This document shows positions 36,576 through 44,024 of a DNA stretch of 64,000 bases, in pieces. Origin of the DNA: Leptothoe spongobia TAU-MAC 1115 (GTDB lineage Bacteria > Cyanobacteriota > Cyanobacteriia > Phormidesmidales > Phormidesmidaceae). The DNA lies in NCBI RefSeq assembly GCF_018739885.1, contig NZ_JADOES010000015.1, positions 38,563 through 102,562 on the forward strand, written 5' to 3'. The notes beneath the pieces were generated by a model. The model did no database searches. It worked only from the letters and a program-made list of their open reading frames with translations, and was not told the DNA's origin. Made by a program: the position numbers and the translations under genes. Position 1 is the stretch's first letter, and each line of letters opens with the position of its first letter.

Positions 36576-36917
36576 GCGCAATGATGATTGTGGCTAAAAA
36601 TAGCTTAGCTGCGGAATGACCATCATAGATGATCATATCCGCAGCTATTTAATGAGAATGAAGGGAACACACAGCCAACCTGTGTCTCGTATCATTGCAG
36701 GATTGTACAGAAAGTGCAACCTATTTTGGCATCTACAAGGAAAATTTATACAAAATAGCCTGACCGTTGATGCCAAAGGTTTCGGTCAGGCTGTTTTGTG
36801 GATTATGGTTTTTCCTTATCTGGGGTCGCTTGTAAGCTTTGTAACAATTTGTGGTGACTGTGGGTGAGGGTGAAAATCTTATTTAAGGCTTTACGTTAGC
36901 TTTAAGGACATTGTGAT
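36576..36917. terminator. Gap with two hairpins, one a likely two-way terminator
   Basis: No gene is seen. Hairpin 1: TAGCTGCGGA (36606-36615)/TCCGCAGCTA (36638-36647), perfect, just upstream of the 2Fe-2S gene. Hairpin 2: 17 pairs with one T-G, 36750-36766 and 36783-36799 (core AGCCTGACCG/CGGTCAGGCT), with TTTTG on the plus side and ATTTTG on the minus side; it probably ends the transcript of the 2TM gene to the right. Confidence 0.6.
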
Positions 36918-37403
36918 TTACGTTGAGCCTAAAAAACGATTGACCACGCCATTGAGTGTCTGCTGCATACTGCGTTTGCGTCGCCATTTATTCAGGTCCC
37001 GTTCATAGCGCTCGCCTGAGGTTTGGAAAGTGCGCCAGGCTTTGAGGGATAGGCCCAGACCCCAGAACAAGGCGACATAGAGCGAAAATCCCAGATAGCC
37101 GAGAAACGTACCACCAGGAGTTAAAAAATCTATCACTACTAAAAAGGTGATGATAATGCCATAGCGAATGACTTGGTGTTGTAGTCGTTGCAATCGCTGG
37201 CGTTGAAAAAGACGATGGTCTTCAGCTTTGCCCTTCATGATCCGCCACTCTTGTTCGGCGGTTTGTAGTGCCATGGGACTAATGTTTAGCTCTTCTGCAA
37301 TTTCTAGCAGCTGCTGATGGGAGAGTTCGCCCGAGTCAGTTTCCTGCGCGATCGCAATTTGCAAAATCCGCTGGGCGTCTTCCATTGCGTAGAGCTTGTC
37401 CAT
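36918..37403 (-). CDS. 2TM-domain protein
   Basis: A 161-residue protein with a helical N-terminal part resembling a helix-turn-helix (LSHQQLLEIAEELNISPMAL), then two membrane helices (about 83-130; YGIIITFLVVIDFLTPGG and GYLGFSLYVALFWGLGLSL) typical of the 2TM domain, and a basic tail. The ATG at 37403 is taken as start; the longer frame begins with TTG inside a GTAGGTTGGGC-type intergenic repeat and is unlikely. Function unknown. Confidence 0.75.
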   Translation of the reverse strand: MDKLYAMEDAQRILQIAIAQETDSGELSHQQLLEIAEELNISPMALQTAEQEWRIMKGKAEDHRLFQRQRLQRLQHQVIRYGIIITFLVVIDFLTPGGTFLGYLGFSLYVALFWGLGLSLKAWRTFQTSGERYERDLNKWRRKRSMQQTLNGVVNRFLGST

Positions 37404-37553
37404 GGTTTTGTTGTGTTGGTGTCGTAGGTTGGGCAATGCCCACCGTCCAGAAGAGTTAAGCCTGAGCCATTGTCCTATCCTAAGTTATAGATAATTTTGC
37501 GACGATTGAACCAGGTGAGTCGCTAGTCGGATAACCGTCCTAGGAGAATTGCA

Positions 37554-38351
37554 ATGGCTGCGATCAGGCTGAGTGGTTTGTACACCTATCCCATCAAATC
37601 AGCGGCAGGTCTTGAGTTGAGTCAAGCCCAGGTTACTACTCGGGGGATACTGCATGATCGACGTTGGATGGTGTGCGATCGCACCGGTAAGTTTTTGACC
37701 CAGCGGAAATTTCCCCAGATGTCTCTCATTCAAGTTTCTGTGGGAGAGACAATGCATTTGAGTATTGCCGGTGCTGCTGCTGCCTCTTTGGAGCTGGTCG
37801 CTGTGCCGACAGAGCCTGAGTCTGTCGCAGTCGATGTCTGGGGGGATAGCTGTGTCGCCTGGTCCATGGGGGATGAGCCTGCTCAGTGGCTGAGTGAGTT
37901 TTTGGGACTGGAGGCTCAGCTGGTCTATATGCCTGAGAGCACTCACCGGCCAGTGGATCATGGCCGGTTTGATACTGCCAATAGCTTTTCTGATGCCTAT
38001 CCGTTTCTGCTAATTTCGGAAGCATCTCTGGCTGATTTAAATAGTCGTTTGGACCAGTCAGTGCCGATGAATCGGTTTCGTCCTAACTTGGTTATTCAAG
38101 GATGTGGGCCTTTTGCTGAGGATACCTGGCAGCAAATTAAAATTGGCGACATCGTCTTTGATGTGGCCAAAGCCTGCTCTCGCTGTTCGATTCCAGGAGT
38201 GGATCAGTCTACGGGGGCACAAGGGAAGGAACCCTTAAAAACCTTAGCTACCTATCGTCGTTGGGACCATGCAATTTGGTTTGGGCAAAACTTGATGGCT
38301 CAGAGTGATGGGATTTTAGCTGTCGGCGATGGGGTGGAGATTTTAGCCTAA
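37554..38351 (+). CDS. MOSC-domain protein
   Basis: A 265-residue protein with the N-terminal beta-barrel MOSC_N (LYTYPIKSAAGLELSQA, then LHDRRWMVCD) and a C-terminal MOSC domain holding KACSRCSIPGVD, the place of the molybdenum-ligand cysteine in YcbX and mARC proteins. It probably binds a molybdenum cofactor and reduces N-hydroxylated compounds, but the electron partner is not encoded nearby. AGGAG lies eight bases before the ATG. Its stop codon is part of a 46-base palindrome. Confidence 0.85.
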   Translation: MAAIRLSGLYTYPIKSAAGLELSQAQVTTRGILHDRRWMVCDRTGKFLTQRKFPQMSLIQVSVGETMHLSIAGAAAASLELVAVPTEPESVAVDVWGDSCVAWSMGDEPAQWLSEFLGLEAQLVYMPESTHRPVDHGRFDTANSFSDAYPFLLISEASLADLNSRLDQSVPMNRFRPNLVIQGCGPFAEDTWQQIKIGDIVFDVAKACSRCSIPGVDQSTGAQGKEPLKTLATYRRWDHAIWFGQNLMAQSDGILAVGDGVEILA

Positions 38352-38394
38352 TGATTGGTAGGGGCGTTGCATGCAACGCCCCTACCAATCATTA
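38349..38394. terminator. Perfect 46-base palindrome joining two stop codons
   Basis: Bases 38349-38371 are the exact reverse complement of 38372-38394 (half-site core GATTGGTAGGGGCGTTGC). The left TAA is the stop of the MOSC gene and the right TTA is the stop of the YihY gene read on the other strand, so the palindrome spans the complete convergent gap. It belongs to the GTAGGGGCGTT repeat family and probably terminates both transcripts. Confidence 0.85.
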
Positions 38395-39480
38395 TCGATG
38401 ACGGTCTTTATTGATGGTTGATTTATCAAGGCTCGGCAATTTGCTAGAGGTGCGGTAGCCATTGTGCTGTGGTGTTCTCCGTCGCACAAAGGGCATGCGG
38501 GGACTGTGGACCATGAGTTCGCCGACGATGACGTTGAGCTGGTCGCCGATGAGCATGACTAGGGATGTGAGAAATAGCCACAGTAGTAAAACGATCACCG
38601 TTCCAATGGCACCGTAGACTTTGTTGTAGTTGCCAAACTGGGCCACATACATCCGGAATGAGGCAGATAGCAGTGCCCAGGATAGGGCTGCGAGCACTGC
38701 ACCTGGCATCAGGGGTTTGCCACGGGTCCAGCGACTGGGACCAAAGCGATAGACAAAGGCAAATGCGGACGACACGATGCCCAGGGCCAGGGGCCATGTG
38801 AGCAACTCCCAAATGCGCAGTACCCATACGCCAACGGTGTCTCCACTTTGTTGGGCGAGGAGCTTAATCACACCAGCACTAATGAAGACTAGATAGGAGG
38901 CGGTCATGAGCAGCAGAATCGTGCCAATGGTCAGACCAATGGATAGGAGTCGGGCTTTCCAAAAGGGACGACGCTGTTCAGGTGGGATTTGATGAATTTC
39001 GTCGAGGGCACGCATGGCGGCACTGATGGCTCCCGATGACGCCCAGAGTGCGATCACAAAACTTAAGGAAAATAATCCTTTATTCTCACCTTCGCTGACT
39101 TCCGCTGCAAAATTCTGAATGAGCTCATTGACGGCTCCTGGTGCAATCTCGCTGAGACTCATGGCCAAGCGGTTAAAGGTATTCTCTAGGGACGTGACTA
39201 GACCAATGGCCGTAATCATCGCCAAAATCCCAGGGAAGAGGCCAAGCATGGCATTGTAGGCCATCTCCGAGGCTAAGCTGGGCAATCGTCGCCGTAGCGT
39301 TGCTTGGATGACAGCTTTAACCGTATGGAAGTTGATATAACTCAGGAAGCGAATAAATTCGAGTGGCGAGAACGTACGAGACAGCCGTCGTAGGGGTTGC
39401 TGTTCGCAATAGGTCGAATATAGCGTCTGACGCAACGCAGTATGCCTCGGACCAGTTTCTCGTGGGGGAAGATTTGGCAA
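38392..39480 (-). CDS. YihY/BrkB-family inner-membrane protein
   Basis: A 362-residue membrane protein with six helices in the YihY/UPF0761 pattern: SLASEMAYNAMLGLFPGILA (about 68-87), FVIALWASSGAISAAMRALD and VYGAIGTVIVLLLWLFLTSL near the end. The family was once called ribonuclease BN; the real function is unknown, perhaps transport. A polar N-terminal region of about 50 residues and a basic tail flank the core. The ATG at 39480 is used; a later start is possible. Confidence 0.85.
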   Translation of the reverse strand: MPNLPPRETGPRHTALRQTLYSTYCEQQPLRRLSRTFSPLEFIRFLSYINFHTVKAVIQATLRRRLPSLASEMAYNAMLGLFPGILAMITAIGLVTSLENTFNRLAMSLSEIAPGAVNELIQNFAAEVSEGENKGLFSLSFVIALWASSGAISAAMRALDEIHQIPPEQRRPFWKARLLSIGLTIGTILLLMTASYLVFISAGVIKLLAQQSGDTVGVWVLRIWELLTWPLALGIVSSAFAFVYRFGPSRWTRGKPLMPGAVLAALSWALLSASFRMYVAQFGNYNKVYGAIGTVIVLLLWLFLTSLVMLIGDQLNVIVGELMVHSPRMPFVRRRTPQHNGYRTSSKLPSLDKSTINKDRHR

Positions 39481-39837
39481 AACGTCTCGCTAATCCATAT
39501 AAGTCTTGACCGTTACTGATGTTGGCAGGACCCTGGCTGTCATTGTTGCCATTGGTCAGCATCTGACGGATTCAGTCCTACCGAGGTCAGCAATGCCTTC
39601 TTCAAAATACAGATTTCTGTTGAGATAGCAAGGCAGGCTCTAAGAAATCTGGGTTGTTGCCCCTCAGCACCTATTTGTAACATACCCTCTTTTGTTTGGC
39701 CGTTACGGATGAAATGGCTCAAAACTACTACCTATGGGCGGCAATACCTACCTTCTGGCTGGGGGAACACCGATCATCCTACGGGTGAGTCTTTGCCTAG
39801 AATGCAAACAAGCGCACATGCAGTAGGAGTCGGTGCT
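39481..39837. other. Gap between yihY-type gene and clpB
   Basis: A divergent intergenic region of 357 bases. I see no gene, hairpin or known operator in it; in particular no CIRCE inverted repeat (TTAGCACTC/GAGTGCTAA) before clpB. The clpB ribosome-binding site TAGGAG lies at its right end. Confidence 0.4.
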
Positions 39838-42444
39838 ATGCAACCATCAAATCCGAATCAATTTACAGAACGGGCATGGGCTGCGATCGCAACCACCACC
39901 GATCTGGCTAAGCAATGGCAGCATCAGCAAATTGAAACCGAGCATTTAATGCTGGCGTTGCTGGACGAAGATGGTTTGGCTAGTCGGATTTTGCAAAAGG
40001 CTGGTGCCTCTGTGGGAGACCTGCGCACGGCTACTGAATCCTTTTTGCGGAAGCAACCCCAGGTTAAAGGTCAGAGTGACACCGTATATTTAGGGCGGGC
40101 ACTGAATACTTTGCTCGATCGGGCGGAAGCCTGCCGCAAAGATTTCGAAGACGATTACATTTCCATTGAGCATTTGCTGCTGGGTTATCCAGAGGATGCT
40201 CGCTTTGGTAAATCCTTGCTGCGGGAGGTGGGTATTAACGCCAAGCAGCTGAAAAATGCTGTGAAACAAGTACGAGGCCATCAAAAGGTGACGGATCAAA
40301 ACCCTGAAGGTAAATACGAAGCGCTAGAGAAATATGGTCGTGATTTGACTGAGTATGCTCGTGAGGGGCGGCTTGATCCGGTAATCGGTCGAGATGATGA
40401 AATCCGTCGTACTATTCAGATTTTGTCCCGGCGTACGAAGAATAATCCGGTGCTGATTGGTGAGCCCGGTGTGGGTAAGACGGCTATTGCTGAGGGGATG
40501 GCCCAGCGGATTATTAATAATGATGTGCCCCAGTCGTTGCGAGATCGCAAACTGATTGCTCTGGATATGGGTGCCCTGATTGCTGGGGCAAAATATCGCG
40601 GCGAGTTTGAAGAACGCTTGAAAGCTGTGCTGAAGGAGGTGACTGACTCCCAAGGGCAGATCGTTCTATTTATTGACGAAATTCATACCGTTGTTGGTGC
40701 TGGTGCTACCCAGGGTGCCATGGATGCGGGCAACCTATTGAAGCCTATGCTGGCTCGTGGGGAATTGCGTTGTATTGGTGCCACTACCCTAGATGAGTAC
40801 CGTCAGTACATTGAGAAAGATGCTGCATTGGAGCGTCGTTTTCAGCAGGTATATATAGATCAGCCCACGGTCCCTGACACGATTTCAATCCTGCGCGGTT
40901 TAAAGGAACGCTATGAGTTGCACCATGGTGTCACCATTGCGGACAATGCCTTAGTGGCTGCGGCTACTTTGTCAACTCGGTATATTAGCGATCGCTTTTT
41001 GCCAGACAAGGCCATTGACCTGGTGGATGAAGCGGCAGCCAAGCTGAAGATGGAGATCACCTCCAAACCAGAAGAGCTGGATGAATGCGATCGCAAGATT
41101 CTGCAGCTAGAGATGGAGCGACTTTCACTCAAAAATGAAACCGATGCCGGTTCTCTCGAACGTCTCGAACGTTTGGAGAGAGAGCTTGCCAATTTAAAAG
41201 AGGAACAAAGCGCCCTCAATGCTCAGTGGCAGTCGGAGAAAGACGGTATTGATCAGATCCAGGTAATCAAAGAAGAGATTGATAAAGTCAATATTGAGGT
41301 TGCCCAGGCTGAGCGAGACTATGACTATAATCGTGCAGCTGAGCTGAAATATGGCAAGTTGACCGAGCTACAGGAAAAAGTCTCCCAGGCAGAAGAACAA
41401 TTGGCTGAATCCCAGGCCAGTGGTCATACTCTGTTACGTGAAGAAGTCACCGAGGCAGATATTGCCGAGATTATTTCTAAGTGGACGGGAATTCCCATTA
41501 GCAAGCTTGTACAGTCAGAAATGGCTAAGCTGTTACATTTGGAAGATGAGCTGCATCAGCGAGTTATTGGCCAAGAGGAAGCAGTGACTGCGGTGGCTGA
41601 TGCGATTCAGCGGTCTCGAGCTGGGTTAGCAGATCCGAATCGTCCTACGGCGAGCTTTATTTTCCTTGGTCCCACCGGTGTGGGTAAAACTGAGCTAGCT
41701 AAGGCCTTGGCTAGCTATTTGTTTGATACGGAAGAGGCCATTGTCCGCATCGACATGTCGGAATATATGGAGAAACATTCAGTCTCTCGTCTGATCGGCG
41801 CGCCTCCGGGATATGTTGGCTATGACGAGGGTGGTCAGCTTACCGAAGCGTTGAGGCGACGGCCCTATTCGGTGATTCTCTTTGATGAGATCGAGAAAGC
41901 TCATCCAGATGTGTTTAATGTGATGTTGCAGATTCTCGATGATGGTCGGGTAACAGATTCTCAAGGTCGTACGGTGGACTTTAAGAATTCGGTGATCATC
42001 ATGACGAGTAATATTGGCTCCCAGTACATTTTGGATGTGGCGGGTGATGATAGTCAGTATGAGGAGATGAGAAGCCGAGTTATGGAGTCTCTGCGCTCAA
42101 ACTTTCGTCCAGAGTTTCTCAATCGAGTGGATGAGATGATCATCTTCCATAGTTTGCAAAAGTCTCAGCTGCGAGAGATTGTGAAGCTGCAGGTGAAGGC
42201 TTTGGAGAAACGCTTAGGGAATCAGAAGATTGGATTGTCTCTGTCAGAGGAAGCTCTGGACTTTGTGGCGGATGTTGGCTATGACCCAGTATATGGGGCA
42301 CGACCGCTGAAGCGGGCGATCCAACGAGAGTTGGAAACAACAATTGCGAAGGGGATTCTCCGGGGAGATTACAAGGGTGGTGACACTGTTGTGGTCGATG
42401 TGGAGAATGAGCGATTGATGTTTAAGGCAAAGGTGGCGGTTTAA
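39838..42444 (+). CDS. clpB: ATP-dependent chaperone ClpB
   Basis: An 868-residue Hsp100 disaggregase. Domains: Clp N-domain (about 5-145), first AAA+ with [13 protein letters not shown] (about 205), a long coiled-coil middle domain (about 400-525, Glu/Leu-rich), second AAA+ with [13 protein letters not shown] (about 610), and a D2-small domain (about 760-850). With DnaK it rescues aggregated proteins. The ATG at 39838 ([14 protein letters not shown]) is chosen: TAGGAG lies nine bases upstream and relatives start there, though the frame opens at 39709. Cyanobacteria usually carry two clpB genes. Confidence 0.95.
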   Translation: MQPSNPNQFTERAWAAIATTTDLAKQWQHQQIETEHLMLALLDEDGLASRILQKAGASVGDLRTATESFLRKQPQVKGQSDTVYLGRALNTLLDRAEACRKDFEDDYISIEHLLLGYPEDARFGKSLLREVGINAKQLKNAVKQVRGHQKVTDQNPEGKYEALEKYGRDLTEYAREGRLDPVIGRDDEIRRTIQILSRRTKNNPVLIGEPGVGKTAIAEGMAQRIINNDVPQSLRDRKLIALDMGALIAGAKYRGEFEERLKAVLKEVTDSQGQIVLFIDEIHTVVGAGATQGAMDAGNLLKPMLARGELRCIGATTLDEYRQYIEKDAALERRFQQVYIDQPTVPDTISILRGLKERYELHHGVTIADNALVAAATLSTRYISDRFLPDKAIDLVDEAAAKLKMEITSKPEELDECDRKILQLEMERLSLKNETDAGSLERLERLERELANLKEEQSALNAQWQSEKDGIDQIQVIKEEIDKVNIEVAQAERDYDYNRAAELKYGKLTELQEKVSQAEEQLAESQASGHTLLREEVTEADIAEIISKWTGIPISKLVQSEMAKLLHLEDELHQRVIGQEEAVTAVADAIQRSRAGLADPNRPTASFIFLGPTGVGKTELAKALASYLFDTEEAIVRIDMSEYMEKHSVSRLIGAPPGYVGYDEGGQLTEALRRRPYSVILFDEIEKAHPDVFNVMLQILDDGRVTDSQGRTVDFKNSVIIMTSNIGSQYILDVAGDDSQYEEMRSRVMESLRSNFRPEFLNRVDEMIIFHSLQKSQLREIVKLQVKALEKRLGNQKIGLSLSEEALDFVADVGYDPVYGARPLKRAIQRELETTIAKGILRGDYKGGDTVVVDVENERLMFKAKVAV

Positions 42445-42469
42445 TCTTGCGTTGATAGACTTTTGGGAG

Positions 42470-42506
42470 GGAGGGTAGGTATTGTCCATCCTCCTTCTCT
42501 TTTTTA
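42470..42506 (+). terminator. Intrinsic terminator of clpB
   Basis: GGAGGGTAGG (42470-42479) pairs with CCATCCTCC (42486-42494) with one wobble and one bulge, loop TATTGT, followed by TTCTCTTTTTTATT. It lies 25 bases after the clpB stop codon. Confidence 0.75.
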
Positions 42507-42520
42507 TTGGAGGGTGACGG

Positions 42521-42595
42521 TTGGATTTGTTGGGTTGATGATAGTTTTGGGTAATAGCAGGGGGTATGGTGGGGATGCAACCCAACCTACGGGTT
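42521..42595. repeat. Dispersed hairpin repeat, copy A
   Basis: Begins with TTGTTGGGTTGATG and ends with GCAACCCAACCTACGGGTT; the ends form an imperfect inverted repeat (GTTGGGTTG/CAACCCAAC). It fills the space between clpB's terminator and the convergent Uma2 gene, and supplies that gene's last two codons and its TAG stop. Confidence 0.7.
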
Positions 42596-43249
42596 AAATG
42601 TTTTGTGTTCGTGGCTGTTGAGACCTTGTTGTAATACGTGTAAGACTTTGGCTAAATTGCCACTGAGGAGAGCGGTGCGGTCTAACCAAAGACCGGGGAA
42701 GATTTGGGAGTGCAGAATGCCTTGGCTGTCAGGATTGAGCTGAACGTATTGGCTGTCTTGTAGTTGAAACCAGTCAAACTCATTGTCATAGACTCGCCAG
42801 ACTAGATACTCTTGCACTTGGTTACGACGATAAACCTGGAGTTTTGCACCCAAATCTAGGGACGCACTGCTGGCTGCAATTTCGACGATTATCTCTGGGG
42901 ATCCTTCGACATAGTCATCGTCACTGATGGTTGATTGACCCCCTTGCTCAATACGGAGTAGGGCATCGGGCTGGGTTTCATTATCGGCATCAAGACGAAC
43001 AGTCGCGTTATCAAGGGATTCAACGCCGGGTGTGGCGGCTTCGTAGGTGATGAGCCATCCCATGATGCGGGCATGGGGTTTGCCGTGGGCTTTGGCTCGG
43101 AGGGGAGATGCCATATAAACAAGTCCTTCGATGAGTTCGGCTTTTTTGACCTGGGGCATGGCGTGGTAGCGGCGCTCGAATTCGGGGCGGGTGAGGCGAT
43201 CGCCACTTTCTAGTGGGGGGATGGTGAGGGGGGTGCGAGCTACCGTCAT
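42587..43249 (-). CDS. Uma2-family (DUF820) putative endonuclease, copy 1
   Basis: A 220-residue protein with the restriction-endonuclease-like fold of Uma2 proteins. Active-site residues visible: aspartate in ETQPDALLRI (about 93), glutamate in SPEIIVEIAASSAS (about 122) and lysine in DLGAKLQVYRRNQVQEYLVW (about 135). Family members are abundant in cyanobacteria; their role is unsettled, with proposed links to mobile elements. Its last codons and stop lie in dispersed repeat A. ATG start. Convergent with clpB. Confidence 0.88.
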   Translation of the reverse strand: MTVARTPLTIPPLESGDRLTRPEFERRYHAMPQVKKAELIEGLVYMASPLRAKAHGKPHARIMGWLITYEAATPGVESLDNATVRLDADNETQPDALLRIEQGGQSTISDDDYVEGSPEIIVEIAASSASLDLGAKLQVYRRNQVQEYLVWRVYDNEFDWFQLQDSQYVQLNPDSQGILHSQIFPGLWLDRTALLSGNLAKVLHVLQQGLNSHEHKTFNP

Positions 43250-43289
43250 GGGTTTGCTAGATTCGAGCTTCGTTCTTAATTGTAAGCAA

Positions 43290-43360
43290 TGTGGGTTGGG
43301 TTGCCACGATGCCAGAGTCCCTGCTACCTATCCACTTCTTTGTCAACCCAACACATCCGA
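43290..43360 (-). repeat. Dispersed hairpin repeat, copy B (reversed)
   Basis: Read on the minus strand it opens with TGTTGGGTTGACA and ends with CGTGGCAACCCAACCCAC, the same ends as copies A and C-E. It lies just upstream of the first Uma2 gene. The middle is not conserved. Confidence 0.65.
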
Positions 43361-43394
43361 TATCCATCGTATAAGCTCGTGATGCTGAGCTTTT

Positions 43395-43454
43395 AACCCA
43401 ACCTACAGGTTTTTGTGGCGGAGCCACATGGTTGCGCCCAGGGCAGAGCCCTGG
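43395..43454. repeat. Repeat fragment plus short palindromes
   Basis: AACCCAACCTACAGGTTTTT (43395-43414) is a right-end fragment of the dispersed repeat. It is followed by GTGGCGGAGCCAC and by CCAGGGC AGA GCCCTGG (43438-43454). These small palindromes lie directly after the stop of the 81-residue gene on the minus strand and may end its transcript. Confidence 0.55.
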
Positions 43455-43462
43455 TGCGAGGG

Positions 43463-43708
43463 TTAGAGGCGTTTCATGAGGATGCTGATGACGTCGCCTT
43501 GGTCGGGGGTGAGGATGAGCTGATTGTCGGGAATTTCGATCAGGGGGCTCCATTGGCTGGGTTCGATGTATTTGAGGTTGTGGAGTAGGTGGATGGTTTG
43601 GCGGATGCCGCCGGGACTGCCGAGGAGGATATGGCGGATGGTTTCGCCTGTGGGTAGGGTGATGGAGAGGTCGGCGGGCAGGGTGGTTGGTGGTATGAGG
43701 TTAGTCAT
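43463..43708 (-). CDS. Small conserved hypothetical protein
   Basis: An 81-residue soluble protein with TLPTGETIRHILLGSPGGIR, then LLHNLKYIEPSQWSPLIEIP, and a C-terminal GDVISILMKRL. I recognise the type as a recurring cyanobacterial orphan but know no function. ATG start. It has its own upstream hairpin with a T-tract. It lies between the first Uma2 gene and the NACHT gene, in the repeat-rich stretch. Confidence 0.65.
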   Translation of the reverse strand: MTNLIPPTTLPADLSITLPTGETIRHILLGSPGGIRQTIHLLHNLKYIEPSQWSPLIEIPDNQLILTPDQGDVISILMKRL

Positions 43709-44024
43709 GGGGCGTTTTCCTTATTTTTCGTATAGGTCAGGAAAGCGCCCAAAAAGTTAGCCACCCTGCAACGTTCATCAGGGTGGCTGTAAAATGCTCA
43801 CAGCTCACCAACTGGGTTCGCAGTTGGAAGGGTTAGCGGGATGGTGGTGTTGGCGCACTGCCATCTCGCGCAGCTAAATTTTTGGGTGCGACATAGCTAA
43901 AGGTTGGAGCCTGTAGCTATTGTTTTGTAGGCTATCAGTCCTGAGCCGATTGAGTCAATATGCGGATTGGCATCAAGGAAAATTGTTGAATATAGTGAGT
44001 TAACGTCCTAGAAGCATTTGCCCT
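43709..44024. promoter_or_regulatory. Gap before NACHT gene with a terminator-like hairpin
   Basis: AGCCACCCTG (43759-43768) pairs perfectly with CAGGGTGGCT (43779-43788); on the minus strand it is followed by AACTTTTTGGG, a terminator form placed upstream of the 81-residue gene, which suggests an attenuator. A second hairpin, CCAACTG (43808-43814)/CAGTTGG (43821-43827), follows. Nothing else is seen up to the NACHT start. Confidence 0.5.

Noticed and set aside
39540..39722. 60-codon minus-strand frame upstream of clpB
   Set aside because: No ribosome-binding site or recognisable sequence; it lies in a divergent promoter region.
39481..39837. CIRCE heat-shock operator before clpB
   Set aside because: No TTAGCACTC...GAGTGCTAA repeat is present.
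43808..43827. CCAACTG-GGTTCG-CAGTTGG, which looks like a tRNA T-arm
   Set aside because: No acceptor, D or anticodon arm can be built around it and the T-loop consensus GGTTCGAATCC is absent.
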